Assembly (NCBI RefSeq): GCF_016863395.1
Contig: NZ_BOOU01000052.1
Coordinates: 110,653 to 174,652 of the forward strand
Source: Sphaerisporangium rufum
Lineage (GTDB): Bacteria > Actinomycetota > Actinomycetes > Streptosporangiales > Streptosporangiaceae
Direction: 5' to 3'
DNA: 64,000 nucleotides
How positions within the stretch are numbered: position 1 is the stretch's first letter; every line of letters starts with the position of its first letter. The notes under the pieces are model-generated. The model was not told the origin of the DNA and searched no databases. It was given only the letters and a program-made list of their open reading frames with translations. The position numbers and the translations under genes are program-made. Below, piece by piece: positions 44,376-51,989 of this stretch.

Positions 44376-45044
44376 TCAGCCTCGATCGGCCCCAGCGGGA
44401 ATGAAGGCAGCGATGTGATCGGCGAGTTCGTTGGGGGCGCGGCCGTCGGTGGGCAGCAGGTAGCCGGTCGGGTCGCTGCGGGCGATCTGGTCATAGTGGT
44501 CCTGGAGCCGCGCCAGCAGGGCCCGGTCACGCATCAGGTCTCGGTCGCTTTGGGTCTGGTCTCGTTTGGCACGTATCCGTTCGGTGAGGGCGTCCAGATC
44601 GGTGCGGAGATAGATGGTCAGGTCGGGGGTGGTGAGGTAGCCGGCGAACGGGGCGATCGCCGAGGCGACGGTGTCGTTTTCAAGGCCGTGGACTGCGGCG
44701 TGGTTGGCGATGACAGAGTTGACGTACCGGTCGGCGATGGCGTGCCCGGTCGTGAGGGCTTCCCGGGCGAGGTCGGAGGCGTGGAGAGCGCCGGCGAGGT
44801 AGAACGCCAGTTGGGGGAACGCGCGAGCGTGGGCGTTGATGTAGGGCTGCAGCTCGCTGACCGGAGAGGGGACGGTGTGGAAGTGGGAGCAGGCGAACCG
44901 TTCAGCCAGGATCGTGGCGAGAGTCGACTTGCCTGACCCGCTGACTCCTTCGAGGACCACGAAGATCCCGCGGCGGGGGGTGTCGGCTGGCTGGTAGGCC
45001 TCCGATACCGAGTGGGCAGTGGCAGTGGTCTGCGTAGTGGTCAA
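44376..45044 (-). CDS. Thymidylate-kinase-like P-loop kinase
   Basis: This 222-residue kinase has Walker A LEGVSGSGKST (residues 31-41), a DRY motif (AIADRYVNSVIANHAAVHG) and YLRTDLDALTERIRAKRDQ with the Arg-rich lid. This is the plan of dTMP kinases, though an N-terminal tail of about 25 residues and weak lid motifs set it apart from housekeeping Tmk. It starts with TTG 45044 overlapping the radical SAM stop (TTGA). AAGGGA 7 nt upstream supports that start. Coupling to the radical SAM gene suggests it phosphorylates a nucleotide product or substrate of that enzyme. Confidence 0.85.
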   Translation of the reverse strand: MTTTQTTATAHSVSEAYQPADTPRRGIFVVLEGVSGSGKSTLATILAERFACSHFHTVPSPVSELQPYINAHARAFPQLAFYLAGALHASDLAREALTTGHAIADRYVNSVIANHAAVHGLENDTVASAIAPFAGYLTTPDLTIYLRTDLDALTERIRAKRDQTQSDRDLMRDRALLARLQDHYDQIARSDPTGYLLPTDGRAPNELADHIAAFIPAGADRG

Positions 45045-46084
45045 CGGAGTGTCCCTTCAGTGAAGGCGTCCAGGTGGGCCGAGACCGCCGAGAGCAGCGC
45101 GGCCGGGTCATCGGAGTAGGGGGTGACGTCCATGCGCAGGTCGGTGCGGAGCAGGCACGGGGCGAGGGTGCCCGCCGAGTCCAGGCGCAGCGCCCAGAAC
45201 CCCTCGATGCATTTGCGGCGCGCCGGGCAGGTGGTGCACTGGCCGACGTGGTGGCGGCCGAGGGATGCATCGATGACCTCGATGGTCATCGGCCCGGTGC
45301 TGCCGGTGACGGTGAAGACGCGCCTCCCCTGACCGGTTCCGGTGGTCACGACCTGTTCGGCGGTGGCGATGGCCCGCAGGTAGGAGGCGATGTCTACGGA
45401 GGGGATCTTGGCTCCGCCGAGGCCCGCGTTGTGATCGGTGTCGACCAGCTCGATGATCTGCAGGCCGGTCCCGAGGTGGCGGGAGTAGGCGATTATGTCC
45501 ATCACCTCGTGGGCGTTCTGCTCCTGCAGCAGCAGGTTGAGCTCGACGGTCGGGATCACGTCGATGGCGGCCTCGATCCCTGCTTTGATCTTGGCGATGT
45601 CGCCCGGTTTCCCTTCGGCGATCGCGGCGATGGACGCGTCGGAGAAGTAGTGCAGCGACACCTTCACCCGATCCAGCGTGGTGTCACCCAGCCAGGGCAG
45701 CTCCTTGACGAGAGTCAGACCGTTGGTGATGAGCGTGGTGGTGTACTGGCTGGGCTGGTGGGTGGGGATCCCCTGAAGGACCGGGCGGGCCGCCGGGGAC
45801 AGTAGGGGCTCGCCTCCGGTGAAGAAGACCCGCCGGATGCCGGCGGCGGTCATCGTGTTGATCGCGTTCAGGTAGTCGGCCGGGGCCAGTGCCCGGCGTC
45901 GCGGCTGAATGGTCCGGTCGTGGTGGGTGATCCTCGGTGGGACCTCGCCTTCGTTGTGGCAGAACCAGCTTCCAAGCTGGCAGCGAGGCGTGAAGGAGAC
46001 CCGTAGTTGGCCGCCGCGGCGGGCGAAGTCGACGGCGCCGCCGGAGAGGCCTGGCATGGGGAGATCGGTGAGAGCGCTCACCAA
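45041..46084 (-). CDS. MoaA-like radical SAM protein with altered cluster motif
   Basis: This 347-residue protein has radical SAM/SPASM layout: N-terminal LRVSFTPRCQLGSWFCHNEGE, then FFTGGEPLLSP (SAM-binding GGEP), TTLITNGL, VKVSLHY, and a C-terminal Cys cluster CTTCPARRKC with a later APC. The expected CxxxCxxC is C35-x3-S39-x2-C42: the codon is AGC, one base from the TGC Cys. Without three Cys the 4Fe-4S cluster should not form normally. TTG 46084 or GTG 46081 starts it after AGAAGG. It heads a coupled unit with the kinase and is divergent from a damaged XRE regulator. Confidence 0.85.
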   Translation of the reverse strand: MVSALTDLPMPGLSGGAVDFARRGGQLRVSFTPRCQLGSWFCHNEGEVPPRITHHDRTIQPRRRALAPADYLNAINTMTAAGIRRVFFTGGEPLLSPAARPVLQGIPTHQPSQYTTTLITNGLTLVKELPWLGDTTLDRVKVSLHYFSDASIAAIAEGKPGDIAKIKAGIEAAIDVIPTVELNLLLQEQNAHEVMDIIAYSRHLGTGLQIIELVDTDHNAGLGGAKIPSVDIASYLRAIATAEQVVTTGTGQGRRVFTVTGSTGPMTIEVIDASLGRHHVGQCTTCPARRKCIEGFWALRLDSAGTLAPCLLRTDLRMDVTPYSDDPAALLSAVSAHLDAFTEGTLR

Positions 46085-46269
46085 GGCTCACCTTCTCTGG
46101 TCTGCCGGCCCTAGGGCGGCCGGCGTTGCTTTGTCCTGCATCACGGTCCGCTGCGGCAGGTGAACGCATCAATGTCGCTGTTCGCCCGGGACATTGCCAT
46201 CAAAGGCAATGCCTCGCGCGTGTCGGCAGGACTACTCTCGGTGCAGGTTGTTCGCGCCGGAGGTCCACG

Positions 46270-47467
46270 ATGGCCACGATGAGCCGAGCACGACGGGCCG
46301 AGCTGCAACGCCGAGCCCAAGAGATACGTCTCACCTGCCAACGCGACGGCATTGCCGTCGAGCAGATCGCCCTGGCGATCCTCGATGCCCTGCAGCCGGA
46401 GATGCGGCGCCTTGAGGCGTGGAGGATCGCCTACGGCTGGTCCAGGCCGCAGTGCGTCGCCGATCGTGGACGTGGCGGCAGGCGGCACCAGCGGAAGCGA
46501 GGACCCGATGCGACGTCGGACATTGATGGCCGCGGCGGGTCTGTCAGTGCCGCTGCACCTGCTGGACAGGCTGGATGAGGCGCTCGCCTTGACCCCGTCG
46601 CCGGCGCATGCGGCCGAGGTGGGGGACGTCAAGGCGGCGCTGGCCGGAGCGCGCCGGGCGTATGACGCCGGGAAGCTGGCAGCGGTGGTCGGCGGGCTAC
46701 CTGATCTGCTGGCATCGGCACAGCACGCCGCGGAGCGTACGGGGACGCCGTCGTCGCTGGTGTTGTTGGCGGCGTGTTATGACGTGGCGACCGGAGCGTT
46801 GAACAAGATCGGCAGAAGGCCGGCGAGCCGGATCACCGCGGACCGGTCGTCGGCGTCCTCGGCGCGGTCGGGTTCGGTGGCCGCGATGGCCGCTTCGGCG
46901 CGAGCGCTGGGGATCGTGCTGCGGCATGAGGGGCGCCCGGAGATCGCCGAGCGGGTGACGTTGCAGGCGGCTGGGCGGTTGGAGGCGGCAGGGCTGCGTA
47001 CAACGGTGAAGGCGGCGGTGTATGTACGGATGCTGTGCACGTGCGGCTACAACGCCGCCCAGGCCGGGGACCGGGACCGGGCGTTGGAGCTGATCGGCGA
47101 GGCGGAGCGGGTGTCGCGGATTTCGCGGGGAGGCGATGGGGTATCGCCTCAGGTGACGCTGTATCGCGTCAGTGTGCACTGGGCGCTCGGCGATGCCGGG
47201 ACAGCGCTGCACGCGGGTCGTGGCCTACGGCCGGAGCAGTTCCCCACCCCGGAGCGCCGGGGGCGGCTGCACACCGACCTGGCACGGGCGTGGTGGATGT
47301 GGGGCAAGCCAGAGCAGACCGCCCACGCGCTGCTCGCCGCCGGCCAGGAGGCGCCGAGCGAGGTACGCGACCGGCCGGCGATCCGGGCGATCGCCGGAGA
47401 GTTGGTGGCCCGGCATCCGCGAGTGGCCGGCGTTGGGCAGCTGGCGGCGGTGCTCGACCGCGGGTAG
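46270..47467 (+). pseudogene. XRE-TPR regulator, HTH region deleted and frameshifted
   Basis: ATG 46270 (SD GGAGG 7 nt upstream) opens a frame with the usual start of a family of actinomycete XRE regulators (QRRAQEIRLTCQRDG, RRLEAWRIAYGWSRPQ). At about 46453 that frame loses sense. The coding signal continues in another frame, VDVAAGGTSGSEDP, MRRRTLMAAAGLS and then about 300 residues of TPR-like repeats to 47467. The helix-turn-helix that should lie between the two parts is missing. ATG 46508 could express the TPR part alone (319 aa). It is divergent from the radical SAM gene and presumably once controlled it. Confidence 0.6.
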
Positions 47468-48527
47468 GGCTCGGGGGTTGCGATCGGAGCGGACGTCTGT
47501 TGCGTCCCCGGCGAGGCTGGGCGGGTAGCGAAGTCCCGGACGGCGACTGCCGGGTGCCGGGGAGCCCGGTCAGGGCCGGGTCTCGCGGCCGAGCCAGAAG
47601 GCCAGCCATCCGACGACCGCCATGGCGACCGCCCCCGCGACACCCCAGCGCGCCGGAACCGGCATGACCGCGGACAGGGTCGCGGCCGTATAGACCACGC
47701 AGGGCAGCCCGGCGGCGAATGCGAGCACGAATCCGTCCAGGCCCATCACCACCGCGCAGGCCAGGTGGAACCCGAGCGCGGTCAACGCGGCGGCCGATCA
47801 CCCCGCGGACCCCGGTCTCCGCGACCTGGCCCACCTCACCCCCAACACCGGCCTGGCCGACCACCCCGGTCTGCCCTCGGACGCCCAGCACTCCGCGGAC
47901 CCCGGTCTCGGCGACCTGGCCCACCTCCCCGTGCACCCCGACCTGCCCGACCACCCCCGTCTGGCCCCGGACACCCACCACGCCGCGCACCCCGGTCTCC
48001 GCGACCTGGCCGACCTCGCCCCGCTCCCCCACGTACGAGACCTGACCCACCGCGCCGAGCACGCCCCGGATGGACCGCTGGTCCACGTAGACCGGCCGCA
48101 GCCGGTAGTCGTCCACCCGGTTGAGCAGCGCCTTCCACAGGTCGGCCGGCGTCGCGTACGCCTTGCGGAAGTTCATCAGCCCGGCGATGCGTAAGGCGGC
48201 CGCGGTGACGGTCACGCAGCTGTTGGTGTCCAGGTCGTAGATTCCGGGGTTCGCCCGCTTGTCGTTCATGTACTTCACGACATCGGCGACCTTCTGGTCG
48301 GAGATCGAGAAGGACAGCTTGTCGGCGAACTCCGCGCGGCGGACGTCGTCCACGTTGGGGTTCACGTACATCTTGGTGCCGTGCTCCTCGCGCCACACGT
48401 CCAGCGAGGTGCGCTTGCCGGTGGAGTCGCGCACCTCGACCATCACGTGTCCGAAGTCGTAGATGTATCCGGCGCCGCCGAGGATGCCTTTCGCCGGGCG
48501 GTAGTACACGGTGAGGGTGCCTGCCAT
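47169..48527 (-). CDS. Possible papain-like domain plus collagen-like Gly-X-Y repeats; frame disrupted at 3' end
   Basis: ATG 48527 (SD GGGAG) opens a frame of 452 codons. Residues 1-150 are a folded domain with His27 (FGHVMVEV) and Cys104 (NSCVTVTAAA), a His-before-Cys order as in permuted papain/NlpC-like folds. Residues 154-247 are Gly-X-Y triplets rich in Val, Gln, Arg and Glu without Pro, built from a 30-residue repeat. After residue 247 the frame reads as Arg/Pro-rich noise to the stop at 47169 and overlaps the convergent regulator. In another frame a two-TM hairpin begins exactly there. A frameshift, or misassembly in the repeats, is likely. The function is unknown. Confidence 0.55.
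   Translation of the reverse strand: MAGTLTVYYRPAKGILGGAGYIYDFGHVMVEVRDSTGKRTSLDVWREEHGTKMYVNPNVDDVRRAEFADKLSFSISDQKVADVVKYMNDKRANPGIYDLDTNSCVTVTAAALRIAGLMNFRKAYATPADLWKALLNRVDDYRLRPVYVDQRSIRGVLGAVGQVSYVGERGEVGQVAETGVRGVVGVRGQTGVVGQVGVHGEVGQVAETGVRGVLGVRGQTGVVGQAGVGGEVGQVAETGVRGVIGRRVDRARVPPGLRGGDGPGRIRARIRRRAALRGLYGRDPVRGHAGSGALGCRGGGRHGGRRMAGLLARPRDPALTGLPGTRQSPSGTSLPAQPRRGRNRRPLRSQPPSPTRGRAPPPAAQRRPLADAGPPTLRRSPGSPAGRVPRSAPPGRRRAARGRSALACPTSTTPVPGRCAAAPGAPGWGTAPAVGHDPRAALSRHRRAPSAH
47570..47785 (-). CDS. Two-TM membrane segment following the collagen-like repeats
   Basis: TTG 47785 opens 71 codons giving two good transmembrane helices (ACAVVMGLDGFVLAFAAGLP and WGVAGAVAMAVVGWLAFWLG). It has the third-position GC expected of real coding sequence. 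It begins within 2 nt of the last meaningful codon of the collagen-like protein and lacks an SD. It may thus be the displaced C-terminal anchor of that protein rather than a separate gene. An in-frame TGA lies 4 codons before the Ala-Ala-Ala upstream of the TTG. Confidence 0.5.
   Translation of the reverse strand: MTALGFHLACAVVMGLDGFVLAFAAGLPCVVYTAATLSAVMPVPARWGVAGAVAMAVVGWLAFWLGRETRP
47787..48020 (-). repeat. 90-bp tandem repeat, 2.6 copies, coding Gly-X-Y triplets
   Basis: Units at 48020-47931, 47930-47841 and 47840-47787 (partial) encode a 30-residue block of ten triplets: GEV, GQV, AET, GVR, GVx, GVR, GQT, GVV, GQx, GVx. Differences are single residues. The DNA repeats are a likely site of slippage. 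Confidence 0.85.
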
Positions 48528-48810
48528 CTCGTCTCCCTGCTCGGCCGGAGCCTCGACACCTCGTGATACGGACGCCGATCGCCCGCCCTGAACGTACTTT
48601 TCGACGGCTGACATCTGGTTGCCGTCCGATTTCAGGCTGATCCGGCCCGGTGACGGAACGGTCGCCTTATCGGTTGGATCCCGCCGCGCGCCGGGTACGT
48701 CCTGGTACTTCCACGGTGGTAGGCGCGGCAGGTTCTCATCCCGGGAGGTACGCCGGCGGCCGCTCGGTGCGGGACGCCGGACCACCCAGGCCGGGCGAGG
48801 ATCTCGGTCT

Positions 48811-49305
48811 ATGAGAATCCCCGTCAGGTACGCCCAGGCAGCAGCGACGCTGGCCACCGGGCTGCTCGCCGGTGCGTTCGGGTACGGCGCGGCGAACGTG
48901 GTGCCCACGTTCGCCGCCGTGCCGCTGGACGTCCGGCTGACCTTCCACACCGCGATGATGAAGGTCAACGAACCGGTCATGCAGAGCGCGATGGCGCTGG
49001 CCATCCTGTCCACCGCCGCTCTGGCGGTGGCCGAGCGCGGGCCGGCCCGCCGGACGGCGGCGGTGGCCGCCGGGCTCACCATGACCTCGCTGCTGGTCAC
49101 CGTCTTCGGCAACGTCCCGTTGCACGGGCACTTCCGCCGGTGGGCCGCCACGTCCGTCGTCCCCGAGGGATACACCGGGATCCTGGCGCGGTGGGAGACC
49201 TTCCACACGATCCGGACCGGCACCGCGCTGGCGGCGTTCGTGCTGGTCATCGCGGTCGGCGCCCTGGCCCGGCCCGCGACGCCGGCCGCTCGGAGGCCGG
49301 CATGA
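48811..49305 (+). CDS. DUF1772 family membrane protein
   Basis: This 164-residue protein has four transmembrane segments and the DUF1772/anthrone-oxygenase-like pattern: AGAFGYGAANVVPTF, TFHTAMMKVNEPVM, NVPLHGHFRRW and WETFHTIRTGTALAAFVLV. Fungal relatives act as anthrone oxygenases; bacterial members are uncharacterised. ATG 48811 gives the standard length. Its stop overlaps the ATG of the alpha/beta hydrolase as ATGA, so the two are coupled. Confidence 0.85.
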   Translation: MRIPVRYAQAAATLATGLLAGAFGYGAANVVPTFAAVPLDVRLTFHTAMMKVNEPVMQSAMALAILSTAALAVAERGPARRTAAVAAGLTMTSLLVTVFGNVPLHGHFRRWAATSVVPEGYTGILARWETFHTIRTGTALAAFVLVIAVGALARPATPAARRPA

Positions 49306-50324
49306 CCCGCCCGCGCCGGATCGTCCGGGCCGTCCGCGTCGCGCTGGCCGTGCTGGTCGGGCTGCCCGCGCTGGGCCTGGCCGGGCTGCTGCTGTGGGAC
49401 GGCGGGGTGAACGACGATCCGCGCCGCGAGATCGCCGACGGCGTCCGCGTCGACCTGCGCACGGCGACCACCCGGCTGGGCCCGGTGGAGTACGACCTGT
49501 ACGGGACGCGGGGGCCGGTCGTGCTGGTCGTGCACGCCGGGCTGGGCGGCGCCGACCAGGGCCGGCTGTTCGCCGACTGGCTGCGCGGCGACGGGTTCCG
49601 CATCCTGAGCCCGTCCCGCCCCGGATACCTCGGCACCCCGCTGGACAGCGGCCGGACCAACGAGGAGCAGGCCGACCTGCTGGCAGCGCTGCTGGACGGG
49701 CTCGGGATCGACCGGGTCGGCGTTCTGGCGATCTCGGCGGGCGGCCCGGTCGGTTACACGTTCGCGGCCCGCCACCCCGGCCGGGTCTGGGGCGTGGTCG
49801 CGATCAGCGCGCAGAGCACACCCCGGCCCGCCGCCGAGCCTGCCCCGGTACAGCGGGCCTTTCTGAACGCCATCGGCCAGAAGATCGCCGCGCTGACGGC
49901 GAAGATCTCCCTAGAGGCCATCGTCAAGGGAACCCTGGACGAGACCAGCACCTTCACCGCCGAGCAGCGGGCGGCCCGGGTCGCGTACATCATGGGCACG
50001 CCCCGGGTGCGGGCGTTCTTCCAGGCGATGTTCGCCACCACGTTCCCCTACCAGCGGCGCTGGCCAGGGACCGACAACGACGCCGCGCAGCTCCGGCACA
50101 CCGGCCCGCCGCTGGAGCGCATCACGGCTCCGACGCTGGTGGTGCACGGCAGGCAGGACGGCGACGTGCCGTTCTCCGACGGCGAGTACGCGGCCGGCCG
50201 GATCCCCCGCGCCGAACACCACTGGCTGGAGCAGGACGACCACCTGGCCTTCTGGCTCAGCCCGGCGGCGCCGCGAGCGCAGGCGACCGCCCGGACGTTC
50301 CTCCGCCGCCACGCACCTCGCTGA
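49302..50324 (+). CDS. Membrane-anchored alpha/beta hydrolase
   Basis: This 340-residue protein has an N-terminal hydrophobic anchor (about 10-31). The alpha/beta-hydrolase fold follows: VVLVVHAGLGGADQGR, LSPSRPGYLGTPL, nucleophile elbow LAISAGGPVGYTFA (Ser in ISAGG), Asp in HGRQDGDVPF and His in EQDDHLAFWL. GGAGG precedes ATG 49302, which overlaps the DUF1772 stop. The substrate is unknown. A stretch around its elbow (bases 49785-49853) recurs in decayed form at about 51903-51977. Confidence 0.85.
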   Translation: MTRPRRIVRAVRVALAVLVGLPALGLAGLLLWDGGVNDDPRREIADGVRVDLRTATTRLGPVEYDLYGTRGPVVLVVHAGLGGADQGRLFADWLRGDGFRILSPSRPGYLGTPLDSGRTNEEQADLLAALLDGLGIDRVGVLAISAGGPVGYTFAARHPGRVWGVVAISAQSTPRPAAEPAPVQRAFLNAIGQKIAALTAKISLEAIVKGTLDETSTFTAEQRAARVAYIMGTPRVRAFFQAMFATTFPYQRRWPGTDNDAAQLRHTGPPLERITAPTLVVHGRQDGDVPFSDGEYAAGRIPRAEHHWLEQDDHLAFWLSPAAPRAQATARTFLRRHAPR

Positions 50325-50423
50325 CCGGACCGCGCGGGCCGATGACCGGACCGCGCGGACCGCGGCCGGCGCCGGCCGCCATATCGCCTCGACCGCATGG
50401 CACCGGCGACGCGGACCCGCGCG

Positions 50424-50933
50424 TCAGCCCATGGTCTTGGCACCGTCCAGCGCCTCGCGGATGATGTCGGCGTGCCCGGCGTGCTGGGCGGTCTCGGCGA
50501 TGACGTGCAGCAGCACCCGCCGGACCGACCAGCGCGCCCCCGGCTCGAACCACGGCGCCTTCGGCAGCTCGTGCGAGGCGTCCAGGTCGGGCAGCGTGGC
50601 CACCAGCTCGTCGGTGCGCGCCGCCACCTGCTCGTAGCCCTCCAGCAGACCGGCCAGCGTCTCGCCCTCACCCATGCGATGCTGACCCGCCCAGTCCTCC
50701 GGCTCCAGCCGCATGGCATCCGCGCCGCCGGTCGCGAAGCCCATCCACAGCGACTCGGTGGTGGCGACGTGCTTGATCAGGCCGCCCAGGGTCAGCTCGC
50801 TCACCGTCGTCCGCCGGGCGGCCTGCTCGTCGTCCAGCCCCCGCACGGTCTGGCGCAGGAACCCCCGGTGCTTGGCCAGCGTCTGCAGCAGATCGCGCCG
50901 CTCGCCGCTCAGGGTCTCGTTCGACACGGTCAT
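50424..50933 (-). CDS. DinB/DUF664 family protein
   Basis: This 169-residue four-helix protein has the DinB metal-site His residues: LIKHVATTESLWMGF in the first half and VRRVLLHVIAETAQHAGHADIIREALDG near the C-terminus. DinB-like proteins bind a divalent metal and include mycothiol- or bacillithiol-dependent transferases. The EASLWMGF and HAGHADIIRE words are typical of the actinomycete DUF664 branch. The specific thiol or substrate is not deducible. It is convergent with the hydrolase gene. Confidence 0.9.
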   Translation of the reverse strand: MTVSNETLSGERRDLLQTLAKHRGFLRQTVRGLDDEQAARRTTVSELTLGGLIKHVATTESLWMGFATGGADAMRLEPEDWAGQHRMGEGETLAGLLEGYEQVAARTDELVATLPDLDASHELPKAPWFEPGARWSVRRVLLHVIAETAQHAGHADIIREALDGAKTMG

Positions 50934-51410
50934 CCGGTCCGCCTTCCGGTTCTGGACATCACGAACTCACCGGCCGGCCCGGCGGCCTCCGGTCAGGGAT
51001 GTCGGATTCTCGCGGCCCACCACGCGCGGCTCAACTGCCGCACCCGGTGTCTCACTCGCACACACCCACGACCATAGCCCTCACCACCGACATTTCCCGG
51101 GCCGGCGACCTCCTGCTCCCCAGTGAGTACGAGCACCCGGCCGTACGCCGCCCCGAGCCGTTTGGAAAGAGCCGCTTTTCCCCATCGCCCTTACGATAAT
51201 TGCGGCACATCCGGGCAGATGACGTCAGTCTCCGCAAATCCAGAGAATGTTATTGACGCACGGCAAGAGACGTGCCAGACATCGCCGTGGCCGTACGTCA
51301 GGCGGTCACCTTCGTGGCAGTATCTTGAGCGAAAAGCGGAGCCCTCGACAGCCAGCGAGCTGGGAGAAGCCGAGCAGCCATCCTACGGACAGTGGAAGCA
51401 GGAGTTGAGC
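50934..51410. other. Intergenic region upstream of NUDIX gene
   Basis: There is no convincing gene in 477 bp. The right half is AT-richer than the core genome and probably contains the NUDIX promoter; GATAAT at about 51196 is a candidate -10. AGGAG at 51400-51404 is the ribosome-binding site for ATG 51411. A 61-codon minus-strand frame (51052-51237) has no SD and no recognisable motif. Confidence 0.4.
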
Positions 51411-51878
51411 ATGGACGGCCCTGACCGCCTTCGTAGTAATGGGATGCCGGAGTACCTGGTCGAGCGGAACCCCGGATATTTCGAGTACCAACTGCCGATC
51501 TCGGTGAAATTGGTGGTCGACATGGGCGGGAAGGTCCCGCTGCTCATGAACGAGCGGGACGAGTGGGAACTACCAGGCGGGAAGCTTGAGGTCGGTGAGA
51601 CACCGGAGGTGTGCGTCTACCGGGAGGTCTTCGAGGAGCTGAACCTCACGGTGAGCGTCGAGGAGATCATCGACACCTGGGTCTACGAGATCACCAGAAA
51701 CCGGCACACCTTCATCGTGAGCTATGGCACCACCTACGACGGCGACGAGCAGGTGCGCAGCTCGAACGAGCACAAGGAGCTCGGGCTGTTCAGCTACCTT
51801 GAGGTGCCGGCCCTGCGCATGCCCGAACCTTACAAGCGCACCATCCAGACCTGGCAGAAGATCATCACGCAGCGATGA
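51411..51878 (+). CDS. NUDIX hydrolase
   Basis: This 155-residue protein has an intact NUDIX box GGKLEVGETPEVCVYREVFEELNL (about residues 56-79), preceded by NERDEWELPGG. The N-terminus (ERNPGYFEYQLPISVKLVVDMGGKVPLL) is unlike MutT and resembles ADP-ribose/ADP-sugar-type NUDIX proteins only in general layout. It uses ATG 51411 after AGGAG. Base composition is more AT-rich than the flanking core genes. The restriction-modification operon follows on the other strand, so it may be part of the same accessory segment. Confidence 0.9.
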   Translation: MDGPDRLRSNGMPEYLVERNPGYFEYQLPISVKLVVDMGGKVPLLMNERDEWELPGGKLEVGETPEVCVYREVFEELNLTVSVEEIIDTWVYEITRNRHTFIVSYGTTYDGDEQVRSSNEHKELGLFSYLEVPALRMPEPYKRTIQTWQKIITQR

Positions 51879-51902
51879 CCCGATAGGACCTCCCCGACGC
51901 CG

Positions 51903-51977
51903 GATCCCCGGCCAGGTCCGGGGCGTGGTCGCGATCAGCGCGGAGCACGCCCCGGCCCGCCGCCGAACCCGCCCCGG
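51903..51977 (+). pseudogene. Decayed fragment of alpha/beta hydrolase gene
   Basis: This short segment closely repeats 49785-49853 from the hydrolase gene 2 kb to the left, including GGGGCGTGGTCGCGATCAGC and CCCCGGCCCGCCGCCGA. It has several substitutions and a 2-nt deletion that breaks the frame. It abuts the end of hsdR. It is best read as a relic left at the edge of the inserted restriction-modification genes. Confidence 0.6.
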
Positions 51978-51989
51978 CGCCTCGGGCCG

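Noticed and set aside
45041..46084. Radical SAM gene as a prokaryotic viperin
   Set aside because: The cluster region continues CHNEGE as in MoaA-like enzymes, and a C-terminal Cys cluster is present. Viperin-type wording around the motif is absent. The kinase neighbour alone is not enough.
47787..48030. Regular repeats that might suggest a CRISPR array
   Set aside because: The period is 90 bp with nearly identical units and no unique spacers. The repeats are coding Gly-X-Y triplets on the minus strand.
47719..48045. 108-codon plus-strand frame rich in Thr/Pro across the repeats
   Set aside because: It is the reverse-complement shadow of the Gly-X-Y repeats. It has no SD and no sense outside the repeat.
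51052..51237. 61-codon minus-strand frame before the NUDIX gene
   Set aside because: There is no SD, no leaderless -10 and no recognisable motif; it lies in presumed promoter DNA.
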